64,000 nt of DNA from Pyxicephalus adspersus (GCF_032062135.1 NC_092859.1:109747452-109811451); one strand, 5' to 3'. Positions 42,666-54,242 are shown, numbered from the stretch's first letter. A program made the numbers and translations. Notes: generated by a model from the letters alone, not told the origin.

Positions 42666-42709
42666 TCCTATTATATTTATATATATTATATATATATATA
42701 TATATATAT
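42666..42709. repeat. (TA)n microsatellite
   Basis: Imperfect then perfect TA units directly before the SINE tail. Confidence 0.9.
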
Positions 42710-42710
42710 G

Positions 42711-42787
42711 TCCCTATTTAATGTACAGTGCTGTGTAATATGTTTGTGCTATATAAATACTGTTCAATAATAATAATAATAATAATA

Positions 42788-42791
<4 letters not shown>
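42711..42791 (+). mobile_element. SINE 3' tail with (AAT)n
   Basis: GTACAGTGCTGTGTAATATG then GTGCTATATAAATACTG and an (AAT)n tail. This is the 3' end of the tRNA-related, L2-like-tailed SINE whose longer copy lies at 4300-4592. Confidence 0.65.
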
Positions 42792-42818
<27 letters not shown>

Positions 42819-45293
42819 AATATAAAATCCATAAGCAATAGTGTATCTGTTTAAAATTATACTTTTTAAGCAGAAGAGTTTCAGAAGTTTTGGTTTGCTA
42901 ATAATGTTATCTCCCAGCATGCTTTGCTACTATATCCTTACTGTACTACAGTAATGAGACGCATTGAAGCACATTTATCAAAGTAGGAATTAGCCAGTTT
43001 GACTACATTCCAGCTAGAATTCCTCTTCTCTTTCTTTTTTCCTTTTTACTGACTATTGGGAGTCATAAATTGCCACAAAATTAATTGTAGTCCATAAGGG
43101 AAAATTTCCTAACTTTAATAAAAGTGTTCTGTGGTAAGATTACACTTTGGGGAATATTCAATTCATCATCTAAACAGTCAATGCGAACCATGTGGTCAAA
43201 CAATCCTTATCATATATACAAATAGATTTACTTAATAAATATTTTGTGTTTATTATATACATTAAAATTAAAAGGTTCTTTGAGTAATATTTTTATGATT
43301 TATGGGACCAGCTAGCCAAAAAATAGTATGATATATAACATATGTAACATACCATAATGACATTTGTTAAAGGTGTGATTTTTATTTTGTAAAGGATCCC
43401 TTCGCACCTGAATCATCTAGTTAGGAAACTGTTTTTTTATTATTTAATTATTTATTTGGTAAATATTAAGGTTATTTATTTTGTACAGGACCTCCTCTAG
43501 CATGTCTATATTTGTATACTTTAAGGATCTATTTTGATACAAATATTAGTGTTGTAACACAGTATCTGGGAAACATATAGGTAAACATGATAATAAATTG
43601 ATGCTTTTAAAAAGCTACATATTATACATAGAAGCAGCAACATTCCATAGCTCTGTAAATATAAACCATTGTACAGGTTAGTGACATACGACCTCGCTGC
43701 TTTCATGCACAGCTGAACACCTAGTAACTTTTTTTTAAAGTTAGCATCAAACATTTGCAGATTTCTGAAATATATACTGCTGTGGTTTATTTAACCCCCC
43801 TCCCTCCCTACTCTTCACACTTTTCTAACCATCATTTTCCAGGTGGGTTTGAAGAGACGGTTTTCAAAGGTTTTGCTTCTGAACGAATATAAGAGGTTCT
43901 GTTTACTTTAATGCCTTAAGTAGATCCTCCATTGTTTGCCATTGGAAATAGATGCATTCTTGCTAAGCAATGTGTGACAAAATATTGATATTTGTCAATG
44001 TAGTTGGAGCACTTTAAAGAGCAGTCATTCTATTGATGGGGCTAAGTGTTTGTATGGAACACAACTTCTCATGTAAGCTGTGCTTTACAAAGCCCTACAA
44101 AGGATAAATAGGGAAGGTGAAATACTAAATCATGCTTTCAGTTACTAAGTAAATATAAAGCTTGCACAACCCTTGCATATAGAATTTACATAAATTAAAA
44201 AAAAAATGTTAGCTATTAGGAGATCAGCTGATATGTATAACCTGTCCAATGCTTCTTTTTGTCTCTGTCTTTGTAGGGTGCCTTTTTTTCAGTTTCATTT
44301 TATTTTTTTGGTAAAGAATGTATTAAAGAATGGAGTGGGAAGGGCTTAAGTAATCTCATGTCAATCACTTATTTTTTCATCATGTGTTGCAGCTGAGAGG
44401 TGCACAAGGCTCAGGCCTCATCCTACAGCTGACAGTTTACTCAGTGCTAACATGTTGGAGGTAATACTGGCAGCCCATGTTAAATATGTTTTCTGTACTC
44501 TAGCAGCACAGTCACCACCTTACAATGCTTTGCCAGAGAAGTCAGACATTTTCACTTTTCATAAAGACTCAGTCCAACTCCCATAGATCCTCCTAATAGT
44601 ATAGCAAGCATCAAATCTTTAGCTTTGAGTTTCTCTCCTCCTAGAACCATTGATCTGCTATATTAAAAATAAACCAAGGGGATCTATTACATTTCAGTTC
44701 ACACAAGGCTGTGTATTAGTGATTGGTGACTGGTGCTGACAATTCCTGTTTACCTGACTTTGGGGTTTTGTAATAGCTCATGTGGGTGAGAGAACCCAGG
44801 CTGACCTACTTCTTCATGAAGCAGCTGCTGATGGGCTGAATGAGGCATTGAAGCTTGGCTGTAGTAACCCAGTGCCAGATCACTTTCCCAAGTCAATGAT
44901 AAAATCATCAGAAGCTTTATCTATTATCACACCTATTTACTAAACAGACAATGCTCACACAATAAATTGTGTGCAGATCCACTTAAATCATGTGCAAATA
45001 CAAATAAATAAGCAGAGCATTGCATTTACCAGGATTAGATAATTAAAGTGAATCATCTCACCATTTATTATGTAAAGATTAGCAGCTCCTTTAGTAAATC
45101 GCTACTGTCAAGATGTGTCTAAATAAAACTCTCTGGTGCATCTCCTCCGGCTATTTACAATAGAGATAGCTGGTACAACTACATTTTTCTGATCAGCAAT
45201 TTATAGCTATAAAACAAAACCCAGCAGACAGTTGCCTCCCTACAAGAGAATAAATATGGATCGGCCATGCAGTCTGCATGTGGGCATGTCATG

Positions 45294-45315
45294 GGATGCT
45301 GGGACTTGTAGTCCC
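45294..45315 (-). promoter_or_regulatory. ZNF143/STAF-type motif
   Basis: GATGCTGGGACTTGTAGTCC on the plus strand, i.e. GGACTACAAGTCCCAGCATC on the minus strand. This matches the SBS motif ACTACAAnTCCCAGCATGC recognised by ZNF143/THAP11 in vertebrates. Confidence 0.5.
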
Positions 45316-46146
45316 ACAGATGACAGTATATCATTGGATGATCGGAAAGCATTGCTTAATCTCTGCATGTATATGGATGATGTGCCTTTACATACAGTGT
45401 ATGTGGCCCTGTGTGCAGGCAGATCCTCTCTATTCTGGTCACCCTGACCACATCCGGACCCTATTAAACTTCTTGGCGCTGGATAAACAATGAAACTGTC
45501 GCGTGCAGCAGTCTGAAAATAATTGGATTAACTCAAACATATCAACTAAATAGAGACAGTCCCGGCTCAGACAAGCAAAGCAAATGTAACCCTGGAAAAC
45601 CCCCCTGAAAACACATCTCATCCCAGGCCAGGTCCTGACACTGTGAGTTTTATTTCTGCTCTCCTAATTCACACAGTGCAGGAGAATTCGATACAATGCT
45701 GCCCCAGCTCCATACCCTTCTATGTCATGGTTTGCTAACGACCTGTCGGGCGAGTTTATGCGACTCTGCAAATATATAAAGATCTGATTGATAAAACACC
45801 TTGACCCATTATTCGTTTTATACAAATATTTCTAACACAAAGTAATGAAGCCAACCCTACATAGATACAGTCTATGCGATCGCTGCAATCTACAGAATAA
45901 TTTGGTTATTGTCATAGGAAGCCCTCAATCTGTTGGCTTTACACAACTCATCAAATCCTAAATATACATTTTTATTTCCCTTCAAACCTTTCAGAATTAG
46001 TAGTGAGTTTTGCACAGGGAAGGTGCCCCTTGATAAGAGACCATGCAACAGATGGCATTAAACATCTGGATGGCCCAGGTGTAGAAGACATGTAGGACTA
46101 CCATGAAGACCTAGACATGAGGATCGGCTATTTAGGAGACTCCTAC

Positions 46147-46638
46147 CTGTACTCGATCGTGTTTTGGGTCTTGACTTGCAAGGAAAATTTGTAGGCGATC
46201 CCCCAATGATATTGGGTGGGAAGAGGCCAGCGCCATACTCATAGGACTGGTAGTTGGAGATGGTGTGGTGGGCTGAAGAAGAGACTCCCCCCAAAGATCT
46301 GGGGTGAGAAGACTCCAGCTTCATGGAGTCAGATACATGGTACTTGATACAGTCCTTGTCCTCCTGTCGGGTGGAAGCGCTGGAACCAGTGGTAGATATG
46401 GAAGGATCCGGGGAGACATCTTTAGGTGGAGTTGGGGGGAAAGGGAACAGATGAGGACTGGAATGTCCAGTGACCAGGGATGAAGATGATGTTGGAGGGT
46501 ACACAGTCAGAGGTCCAGGGGGGCTGTGTGTCTTGGAGAAGGGTGGCAGGTTCCATGGTGAAGCTGTATGAGGTCCTCCTATGGCCTTGTTGCTATGATC
46601 CAACCAGGGGTGCAGAATTGGGGTGCGGCACACTTGAC
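46147..46638 (-). CDS. GATA3: GATA3 coding exon 2 (transactivation region, residues 80-244)
   Basis: A 492-nt exon entering in phase 1 after acceptor TTAG (AG at 46640-46639). Its first bases GTCAAG complete Ser80-Gln, giving [10 protein letters not shown] across the junction. It ends ACAG followed by donor GTAGGAG, leaving G of Glu244. Visible family segments are [61 protein letters not shown] and CKSRP. The Pro/Ser/Thr-rich composition fits the second transactivation region. FPPTPPKD resembles the CDK/FBW7 phosphodegron described in mammalian GATA3 (family knowledge, not tested here). Relative to human (recalled), residues are missing after ILH, after FSKT, before DSMKLE, after SSHPR and around the YEYGAG segment; these gaps explain most of the shorter protein. 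Confidence 0.97.
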
Positions 46639-47344
46639 CTAAAGTAAGACATTCATATAGTAAGAACCTAGGTCACTAAAAATGAAAGGGTATTTAATAC
46701 AAGAAATTAACGATCGTTATTCTCCCTTGCTATAAAATCTATGTGAATTTCATGAAATATTCACCCGCTAATATCAAGATTTGGTTATATATAAAAACTT
46801 TAAAAAGCATAATATACTGAAATCATCTAAATATAACCAATGAATACAAAATCAGAGAAATCATCAACTTATCCAACCACACGGATTTCTTTAAAGAAAT
46901 TCTAGTCTCAATATGAAATTCCTGATAAATCTATTGAAAATCCGAGCCTTTTATTACAGAATCCTTATACACTGTGTATACAAAGTAACACATCTCCTGC
47001 GCCACATGGACATTGTAACACAATCGTTAGTGGGACTATTTCCGTTTATTAAGAAATAACATTATATTTGTTTCTCTGGAAAGCAGGCTGTGTATTACCG
47101 GTGCTGAAATAAACCAATATTGCAGCATGAAAAGATTCTACCAGGTAGAAAAAGGAAGAGGAGGAGGTTAGAGCTAGACACTGACACCAGTGCAGGAAAC
47201 TGTTCAGAAACAGTGTGAAAATACTAGATCACACCATGTTTTCACACAGCACACCACCGACTCCTAGACTTGGCCGACCCGTTTACTTTACATTACAGTA
47301 CGGTTCGGTAATCTGGAGGCTGCTGTGATCAGACATCGCTCAGG

Positions 47345-47725
47345 ATTGTACAAATATCTAATATTAGAGCGGTCTGTGCTAATATAAAATAATAGTGCAA
47401 TCACTGCAAAGATATCCTATCAAAGCAAGCACTGCAAATATATAATATCAGTGCAAGAATTACAAATATGTCATAATAATGCAGTCAATGCAATAACTTC
47501 AATCAATCACTACAAAATATTAGTGCAAGCATTACAAATATATTACATCAGTGCAAGAATTACAAACATATATTAATAATGTGATCAATGCATATATGTA
47601 GGAGTAGTGCAATAACAATCGGTGCAAACATTTCATGTTAGTGTAATCACTGTAAATAAATAAAATTAGTGTAATGATTGTAAGTGTTTAATATTATTGC
47701 AATCGTTGTAAATATTTTAGTGAAA
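47345..47725. repeat. Degenerate minisatellite (about 28-40 bp units)
   Basis: Repeated variants of AGTGCAATCACTRCAAATAT separated by AT-rich spacers, about ten units. Examples are AGTGCAATCACTGCAA, AGTGCAAGAATTACAAAT (near-identical twice), AGTGCAAGCATTACAAAT and AGTGTAATCACTGTAAAT. Unit spacing is irregular. It lies inside the first coding intron. Confidence 0.75.
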
Positions 47726-47759
47726 TAAAAAGCTGTAAACGATGACAATCCCAGTCCTA

Positions 47760-47826
47760 TTTTATATATATATATATATATGTGTGTGTGTATGTATATA
47801 TAGTTATATATATAGTTATATATATT
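47760..47826. repeat. TA/TG microsatellite
   Basis: (TA)n followed by (TG)n and imperfect TATATAGT units in the first coding intron. Confidence 0.9.
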
Positions 47827-47996
47827 ACATTTTGTAGATTTAATTTGCACGCTGTTTTGAATATCGGAGCATGCTATGTATATGAATGAAATCAAATGTT
47901 TGTGAATTGATCCTGGGTATAATAATGATGATCAGACATGTGTGTGTGCTTGGCATAGTAAGAGGTGAGCAACAAGTGCTGCAGGCTGGCACTCAC

Positions 47997-48234
47997 TGTG
48001 ATGGGTCGCTGTGTACCTCTGTACTGGTCTCATGGAGTTGCCATAGAAGGGTGATACATGGTTCCCTTGGCCATCGATATTGAAGAGTACATCCACGTCT
48101 TCGGACAGGGGGTACTGGGAGTGCTCCACATATGAGTGGCCCAGGTGGTGGCTGTCATGGTGCTGTCCATTGAGTACGGCCGGGTGGAGGTGATTACTGA
48201 CCCAGCGAGGCTGCTCTGCTGCTGGGACATCCAT
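47997..48234 (-). CDS. GATA3: GATA3 coding exon 1 (N-terminus, residues 1-79)
   Basis: First coding exon, 238 nt, starting at the ATG at 48234-48232 in a strong context (ACCATGG). It encodes residues 1-79, beginning [13 protein letters not shown] and including [13 protein letters not shown] and PFYGNS, all recognisable GATA3 N-terminal segments. It ends after CACA with donor GTGAGT (GT at 47996-47995), leaving one base of the codon for Ser80. This start is chosen because it matches the family N-terminus and because no other ATG lies between it and 48560. The N-terminal region carries transactivation functions in GATA1/2/3 (family knowledge). Compared with human GATA3 from memory, the motif order is conserved, with small substitutions and a short gap near residues 69-71. 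Confidence 0.97.
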
Positions 48235-48533
48235 GGTAAAGAGCGGCTGTGCACGGCCAGCAGACAGTCCGATGAGATCGCCCACAATAATTCTAGCAGA
48301 AATACAGAAATCCCCAGATCCAGGGGAGGACTGCCACCTGCGATGAGAAGAAAACAGCAACTTAGGAGCAGATCGTCAGATAGAAGTTGATGGGTCAGGT
48401 GAGCTGCTGATCAGAGCACTGTCCCAGAGAAGTCACAGGACCTCCTAGAGTCTCAGAATAAAGTACAAAGCAGCAGGGACGGGCTATGTGATCCAAGAAA
48501 AAGGACTTCAAACTGCTTGATCGGATCTCTGAC

Positions 48534-48549
48534 TTTTTTTTTTTTTTTT
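48534..48549 (-). repeat. A16 tract in the GATA3 leader
   Basis: Sixteen consecutive T on the plus strand (A on the transcript strand), sitting next to the uORF stop and to the AGAAAGAATG block. A similar run is present in human GATA3 by memory. Transcribed A tracts of this length in a 5' UTR can bind poly(A)-binding protein; whether this one does is unknown. Confidence 0.7.
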
Positions 48550-48562
48550 ACAGTGAAGGCAT
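48548..48562 (-). other. Four-codon uORF (M-P-S-L-stop) in the GATA3 leader
   Basis: ATG CCT TCA CTG TAA on the minus strand, the only upstream ATG in the leader. Its TAA stop uses the first A residues of a 16-A run. The human leader, as I recall it, has ATG CAT TCC CTG TAA at the same place before a similar A run. Context before the ATG (AAAGA) is moderate to weak. Such minimal uORFs can lower or gate translation of the main ORF; that role here is inference. Confidence 0.55.
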
Positions 48563-48599
48563 TCTTTCTGAAAGGAGCAGGATGGCGCCAGGCGGCTCA

Positions 48600-49230
48600 A
48601 TGATCGCAGACAGCTGTGGCGAGACGCAACTTAAGGAGGTTCCACTGTCATCAGTGTGGGGGCGTGGTCTGATAGAGAAGAGGCGGGGATAGGAAAACCA
48701 GATCCCACGCAGGACACGCCTATTTCCCCGCCCACCGCCTGTCACGCCCCTGCAATGTTCCTGTTAGTTTACAGAGCGGGCTGTGGCCCTTTAACTTCAT
48801 CTATTGCGGGTCAAAAGACTCTGCTGGGGGAGGGCGAACAGGGTGACCACTTTATATGCTGCAATGAGAAGGCCGGACCGAGCTTATACTTATTAGGGGA
48901 CGGCAAAAGTTCCTGAACTTTCCAAACTTCCCCTCCGCTCCCCCGACATACCTGTATTTACTAAAATACCATAGCTGGGTGAGTGTCATGTATTGTTACA
49001 ATAAACAGCAGAGGTTATTTCATCCCATAGAGGAGGAATGCTGGAAAAATACAGCAACAATCAGAGTCAATGGGGAGCCCAGGAGGGGGCGGGACCGGGG
49101 GCGGGGAAATAGAAAGCTGCGTTCTGATTGGCTGCAAGTCTGGAGCCCTTCGGTGCCCTGGGCTGAGTCGCTGCATCCCCTAGCGGCAAATCAGCGGCAA
49201 ACCGACTGTGCAGTACTATGGGGGGCCGGG
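48600..49230 (-). promoter_or_regulatory. GATA3 CpG/GC-rich promoter
   Basis: A GC- and CpG-rich island in otherwise AT-rich DNA, immediately upstream of the leader. On the minus strand it has a CCAAT box (AGCCAATCAG, 49127-49131 core), GC boxes at 49085-49093 and 49097-49106, and further CCCCGCCC / CACGCCC-type Sp/KLF boxes at 48713-48733 and 48742-48750. No TATA box is seen at the expected distance from the inferred start; a TATAAA-like ATATAAAG on the minus strand near 48850 is about 250 nt too far. This agrees with the TATA-less GATA3 promoter of mammals. Mammals also have a divergent non-coding transcript from this promoter; no such exon can be recognised here. Confidence 0.7.
49127..49131 (-). 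promoter_or_regulatory. CCAAT box (NF-Y type)
   Basis: AGCCAATCAG on the minus strand, a full NF-Y consensus, about 20 nt from two GC boxes and about 530 nt upstream of the inferred leader start. Confidence 0.6.
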
Positions 49231-49256
49231 GCATACACGGGGGATCATACACTGAT

Positions 49257-49680
49257 AGAATATCCTTTATAATTAAATGTAATAGATTTATAAAATGATA
49301 AATAATGAATATATAAATAGAGAAAAAAAGAGATATAAATACAAAATCAACATATAAAATATAATGATGAGAAACTACATAGATTATCTGTTCTATCTAA
49401 TATAAAAATCTATTTTATTTATTCTGTATTCATATATTTATATACAAGAAATAATGATATACATCAAAATATAGATAAAAAGATAAACATAATAAGATAA
49501 ATAGAGAAAGGTCATATAATATAAATAGATATAAACAAATAAATAATAAAAACGTGAATACAATGTAAAATATTATTATAACAATGATGACATATTTTAT
49601 TATAATAATAGGTAACTAGATATGTTGGCATGAATAGACAGATAAATGACAAATCTATATTATGGGTAATGAATAAATGG
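49257..49680. repeat. AT-rich, degenerate GATA/ATAAATAGA low-complexity DNA
   Basis: The GC-rich promoter ends sharply at about 49257 and gives way to about 420 bp almost without G+C-rich words. This segment has many AGATA and TAGATA motifs (for example AGAGATATAAAT, AATAGATATAAAC, AAAAGATAAAC). Confidence 0.7.
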
Positions 49681-50021
49681 CAGGCACATTAATATTGAAC
49701 ACATTGCAGACTCCTCACTGGATCGGTTGGGTCAGTAATACTGTGTATTCCCCTCTGTCTGGGAACATTCGCTGTATTGGCCCAGGTTGGATTTGCGGTG
49801 TATATTATATTAGCTGTTGGCCACTGGTGAATGTGAGATCAGATCGGTCTGCACAGGAATTCATTCATATTCCTGATTACAGGAATTCTTGCATGTACAA
49901 ATCACTGGGATGGCTTGTGTTCTTCTGGGAAATGATAACAAAGACTGCCCGAACTCGGGAGAGGGAAATCGCTGCTCTGATAGATGGATTTATTGCAGTG
50001 ATATGTTGTGATATGTTATGT

Positions 50022-50047
50022 TTTATATATATATATATATATATATA
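50022..50047. repeat. (TA)n microsatellite
   Basis: About 13 TA units. Confidence 0.95.
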
Positions 50048-50450
50048 GGGATCTGTATGTACAGAGGCCATCCATTGATGTGTGACTACAGGAAGCACAC
50101 ACACAGGTACACACAGGTATTTGTACAGAGCCCCCAGTATACACAACACCTGACAATGCAGACAACACTACACATCAGCCTGAGATTAGATCCATGCGGC
50201 ATAAAACACAGAGCTTTCCCGAGCAGTTTTCATCACTCTGGTATTGTTATGATGGAGTTTCTGCAATATTCAGGCGATATAACATTTCCTATGCGATGTG
50301 CATAGATTAGCAGATCTCTGAACGATCCCGCATTGTCCTGGGGAATTGGCTCTTTTGATGACACTGTGACGTCACAGCCAGGATATTGCAGGAGCCATTG
50401 TAATGCCAGGGCTGCCACAGGGCATCCATCCCTGGCTATTCTTCCTCGGC

Positions 50451-50469
50451 ACTACAAGTCCCAGCATGA
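50451..50469 (+). promoter_or_regulatory. ZNF143/STAF-type motif
   Basis: ACTACAAGTCCCAGCATGA, a near-perfect SBS motif, about 1.85 kb upstream of the GATA3 leader and in the opposite orientation to the intronic copy at 45294-45315. Confidence 0.5.
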
Positions 50470-51839
50470 CCTGCTGCTTCAATCACTGTGAAAGCTTTAC
50501 CACAACAGAACACTTGATGTATTCTGCCGCCCAATTAAGCAAGTGAGGCGTCTGTAGATCATTCATTGTCCTCCTGACATATCAGTGATCTGCAGATACT
50601 ATCAGGTGCTGATCATTTGGTACACTGGTTCCCAATGGTAGCCTTGTCACTGTGCTCTATGTATTTGTGACACCACTAATTGACCCGTGAGTCATAGCAG
50701 CTTTGTGATGCACTAATACTCTTGTAGCACAGATCTCTAAAATCCAAAAGAGCATGTCAGCGTTCAGTGTGCCTGCAGGCCATCTCCGGGATTGTTTATG
50801 TAAGAATTCCTGATCACACTAATATTTCACTGTAGACATGTCTGAATTACAGTGATCATACCTCTTCCCCATCTAGGGTGCTCCTCAATGACTCCTATAG
50901 GCAGCTATGTATCATTAGTGATGTGTCTGGACCCTAGAGAGGAGAATGACTATAATGTGAGCACAGAGAGCAAACAATGTCTTTCTTATAGAGAGGGATA
51001 AATGGGCTGGATGGAGGATAGCCCTCCAGAGACAAGACTGAATGCTGGTTTAATATACATGAGTATATAATCATGAGATCATGATGAATAGGAAGGGCAG
51101 CAGAGATGAGACAGTGATCCCAGATAAGACAGGAACAGGTACACAATTACCCCATAGGTCTATGGGAAGAGCCATGGAGCCCCTAGCCATAGTGACCACC
51201 GAACCCACCTAATTGTTGGCTTAGCACTAATAGTCCTCTTTGTTTGCCCAATTAACTAAAACAATCATGAGCCTAATTTGGTTTGAAATGAAGGGACCTG
51301 GCACTGGGATCCCAATTGATTGTATGCTTTTTCATGCTGAGACTTCCACAAACAAATGCCAGAAAGTACCAACAAAGACCCCAGGGCATCATGGCAGGAC
51401 AGAGACATGGGTGAAGCAGAGCTGGAGGGGGTAATGTCCTACAGATCGTGGTGATATACCACCCAAGGAGCCAGCTCTGCCTCCAGCTCGGCATATCTCA
51501 CTCACACGTCGCTTTGAATCAAAAGGACATAATCCAAAACTCATTCCAGAACTCAGGTACAGATCTGAGCAGGAGGACAAGGAGACTGGATGAGGATGGT
51601 CTGACCTCTACTAGGAAGGGGTCATGGAGGGCTGGTGGACACTGGTTTGATGTTCTCAATTCATGCAGAAAATATAAATATCCTTATACTTATACATTTA
51701 TCAATTATACAATTATGTGAAAATCAATTCCAGGATTTTGGGGGATAATTGTCACCATTTATTGTGTGAAGGATCTGCACACCTTCACAAAGACATCCTA
51801 CTAATCTTCAGTATTTTTATAATAAATATTAATACATGA

Positions 51840-51990
51840 TTACACTCTTCCACCGATCAATGGAAGCTATTGATGAAGACCACACGGTTATCTTGTTGAT
51901 GTCGGGAAATGAAAATGACATCACACTTGCCGCACGTAATCTTAACGAACGTAACCCGATCGATGCTGATAGCTCCCAAGCCTTCCTAAT
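51840..51990. promoter_or_regulatory. Enhancer-like block upstream of GATA3
   Basis: CpG-containing complex sequence with a minus-strand GATA site (GGTTATCTTG near 51886), a CRE-like TGACATCACA, and GCTGATAGC near 51967, about 3.3 kb upstream of the leader. Motif and composition evidence only. Confidence 0.25.
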
Positions 51991-53699
51991 CTAACACGCT
52001 ATGGTAATAATGAAGAGCAGTAGTTGGATTATAGGAAGGTTACATATCAGGGGCAACAGGAAATGGAGAGAAATGTTAATGGAAAACAATAGGACCCCCC
52101 ACCCCCCATCCTGAGTGAATTGTTTTAGTTCCATTCTCTTTTGAAGTCAAGGCTCTGACCACACCTGGTCCGAATTTCTATTTGTCCTTTGGTTGGGGGC
52201 TGGAGAAGAAGACTCTTCAATAGCGATCGTTGCTGGGATTAGGTTACGTTTGCTTGGGGTTTGATTTTACAGGGTCCTCTAGTAGTACAGGTAAAGCTGT
52301 ATAAACAGCCCAGGGCTGAATCTCTTAGGGTTATACAGAGGACACGGCCCAGGGCACAGCTCACAATACTTTCCTATGTAAAACAACTTCTGTTCAGCCT
52401 ACATAGAGGAGAATTGTACATGGCTGTCCAAAGTGGGCTGATCTCGGTCCAGATCTCCACCAAAATCAGTAATACATGCCCAGCCATGAATGTCTTACTT
52501 TATTAGTACATGTGAGGGGACACAATGGAGATGGGGGACTGCAAGAGCAAGCAGATGCTCAGCCAATCAGCTTTGAGCTTTTATTATCCAACCTGCGGTG
52601 GGGAAATTAGGCAAAAAATCTGAGTGGCCTGCCAGAGTTTCACTGTATTATATATACATTATATATATCATTTATAAATCGGGTATTAGTCTAATAATTG
52701 TTTTGAATACTGCATTTTTGTATTAAAAATATAATATACTTAGTACTAAATGTATTAGGTGTAATACTGTAAATAAAAATAGTAATAATAATAAAAAAAT
52801 TACCAATACTATAATAATAATATTAATAATAATAATAAAGCTACCATTATAAATTAACAGTAATAGTAGTAATGAGAACATCGATCTAGTAGGCTCCTGT
52901 TTGCTCCTCCAGCTCAGTTAACTGGTTATTTATGAGAGGAATGGAAAATGGATTACAGGTATTTTGTCTGCCTGTAGCTCAGACTAGATGTGTTTTAGTT
53001 AAATGTCTCCAGAGGCCATTGAGAACAGTTCAACTGACACATTTCTCCACTTGAGTGTAAACATTTAACATCCAAGCCCTTAACCATCACATAGCTGTAT
53101 GTAGAGGAGGACAGACGGAGAACAGCCCGCAATAGTCCAGGTGACAGCGCCTACCGGTGACAGTGCCAACCTCACTGCCCTAATAGGTGGCAATGCCCCC
53201 GCTATTAGTGTGACTGGCACAAATCATGGTCTAAATCGATGCAACCACACAGCTATTTACTGATGATGTAGACACAAAGCAAAGACTGAAAAATCAGCTC
53301 ATAATAATAAATACAACATACAGGACAATAGCAATATCGGTAGTGCCCCTATAAGTCGGTGTAAAAAAAAAATGCAAAATAGTAAATCAGTTGCATTTCT
53401 AATGCATTTATGCTTTTAAATCCATTTATTTGGATTCAAATACAATTATTCAAGGAGCCCTGTCTATACAGTTACAACACAACACCCCATAATCCCTGTG
53501 TTCTACACACACTGTGTAATGTGTTTTATAATAGAAAAGAGCCAATTATTTGCCTGGATAGTCAAATCGCTATTAGCATCTCTGGCTGTCCCTGGATGTT
53601 TTTAGATATATGTGGCACTAATGTCATTCGATACAGGGCTGATCATAAAGATATAGATTGAGGTTGTTGGAATTCCTCTAGTGAGTAATATATATATGA

Positions 53700-54080
53700 A
53701 TAGCCTTTGGCAGGAAAGACGTAAGGACCTCAAGTTGCAGCGGTTCTCATCACGATCAGCAAGATCATTCTTAGAATTTTATATCACGGCTTGCTGATGT
53801 GTTTGCAGATTAAAGCAGAAAGATAAAATATTTTTTTCTGTATAGAAACTCAGCACGGAAGGGGCTTTATTACTGTAGAGATGTGGTTCAGATCTGTAAT
53901 CGCGATATGCCCCAGCAGACGATGGGAAATAATTACAACCCCAGTAAATAACATCAAAGACCAACATCTGCTGGGCTTTCTGTGCTCCCTTGTCACCACC
54001 GACATAAGAAATGACATCAATGGCGAACACAGAAATATGTCACATACATGGATCGATCTGAGAGCCTAAATCAAGACAAT
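53700..54080. promoter_or_regulatory. Enhancer-like block upstream of GATA3
   Basis: Complex sequence between AT microsatellites. It includes AGAAAGATAAAAT (GATA site near 53820), TCTGTAATCGCGATATGCCC and AAATAATTACAACCCC. About 5.2 kb upstream of the leader; conservation untested. Confidence 0.25.
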
Positions 54081-54242
54081 GACAGTGTGTACTATCGCGA
54101 TACTTGACTTGTTCTAATTGATATTATTATGACTAATAATAATATGACGATTAATATGTTATTATAAACTATCTAGCTATTTATCTGTACCGTTATTTAT
54201 TATTCTAATGGTAATTATTATTTTTATAGTTGTTTCGAAATA

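Larger units (their letters stand above)
46639..47996 (-). other. GATA3 intron between coding exons 1 and 2
   Basis: 1358 nt with donor GTGAGT and acceptor TTAG. It contains a degenerate tandem repeat at about 47345-47725 and a TA/TG microsatellite at about 47760-47825. The rest shows no coding or RNA signal. Confidence 0.9.
48235..48600 (-). other. GATA3: GATA3 5' leader (5' UTR)
   Basis: Region between the inferred start site and the GATA3 ATG. It begins with a block (CTTTCAGAAAGAATG, a short uORF, then A16) that I recognise from the human GATA3 mRNA 5' end. A strong splice acceptor (TTGCTGTTTTCTTCTCATCG then CAG, AG at 48339-48338) suggests the coding exon may begin at 48337. However, no good donor is seen between 48340 and 48530. 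In human, exon 1 is separate and an intron of a few hundred bases follows; here the whole interval is only about 300 nt, so the intron is either lost, very short, or the start site differs. No ATG other than the uORF start occurs between 48559 and 48235. Confidence 0.6.

Noticed and set aside
48136..48390. Plus-strand ORFs over the first GATA3 coding exon
   Set aside because: Shadow of the minus-strand coding exon; no independent evidence of a divergent coding gene.
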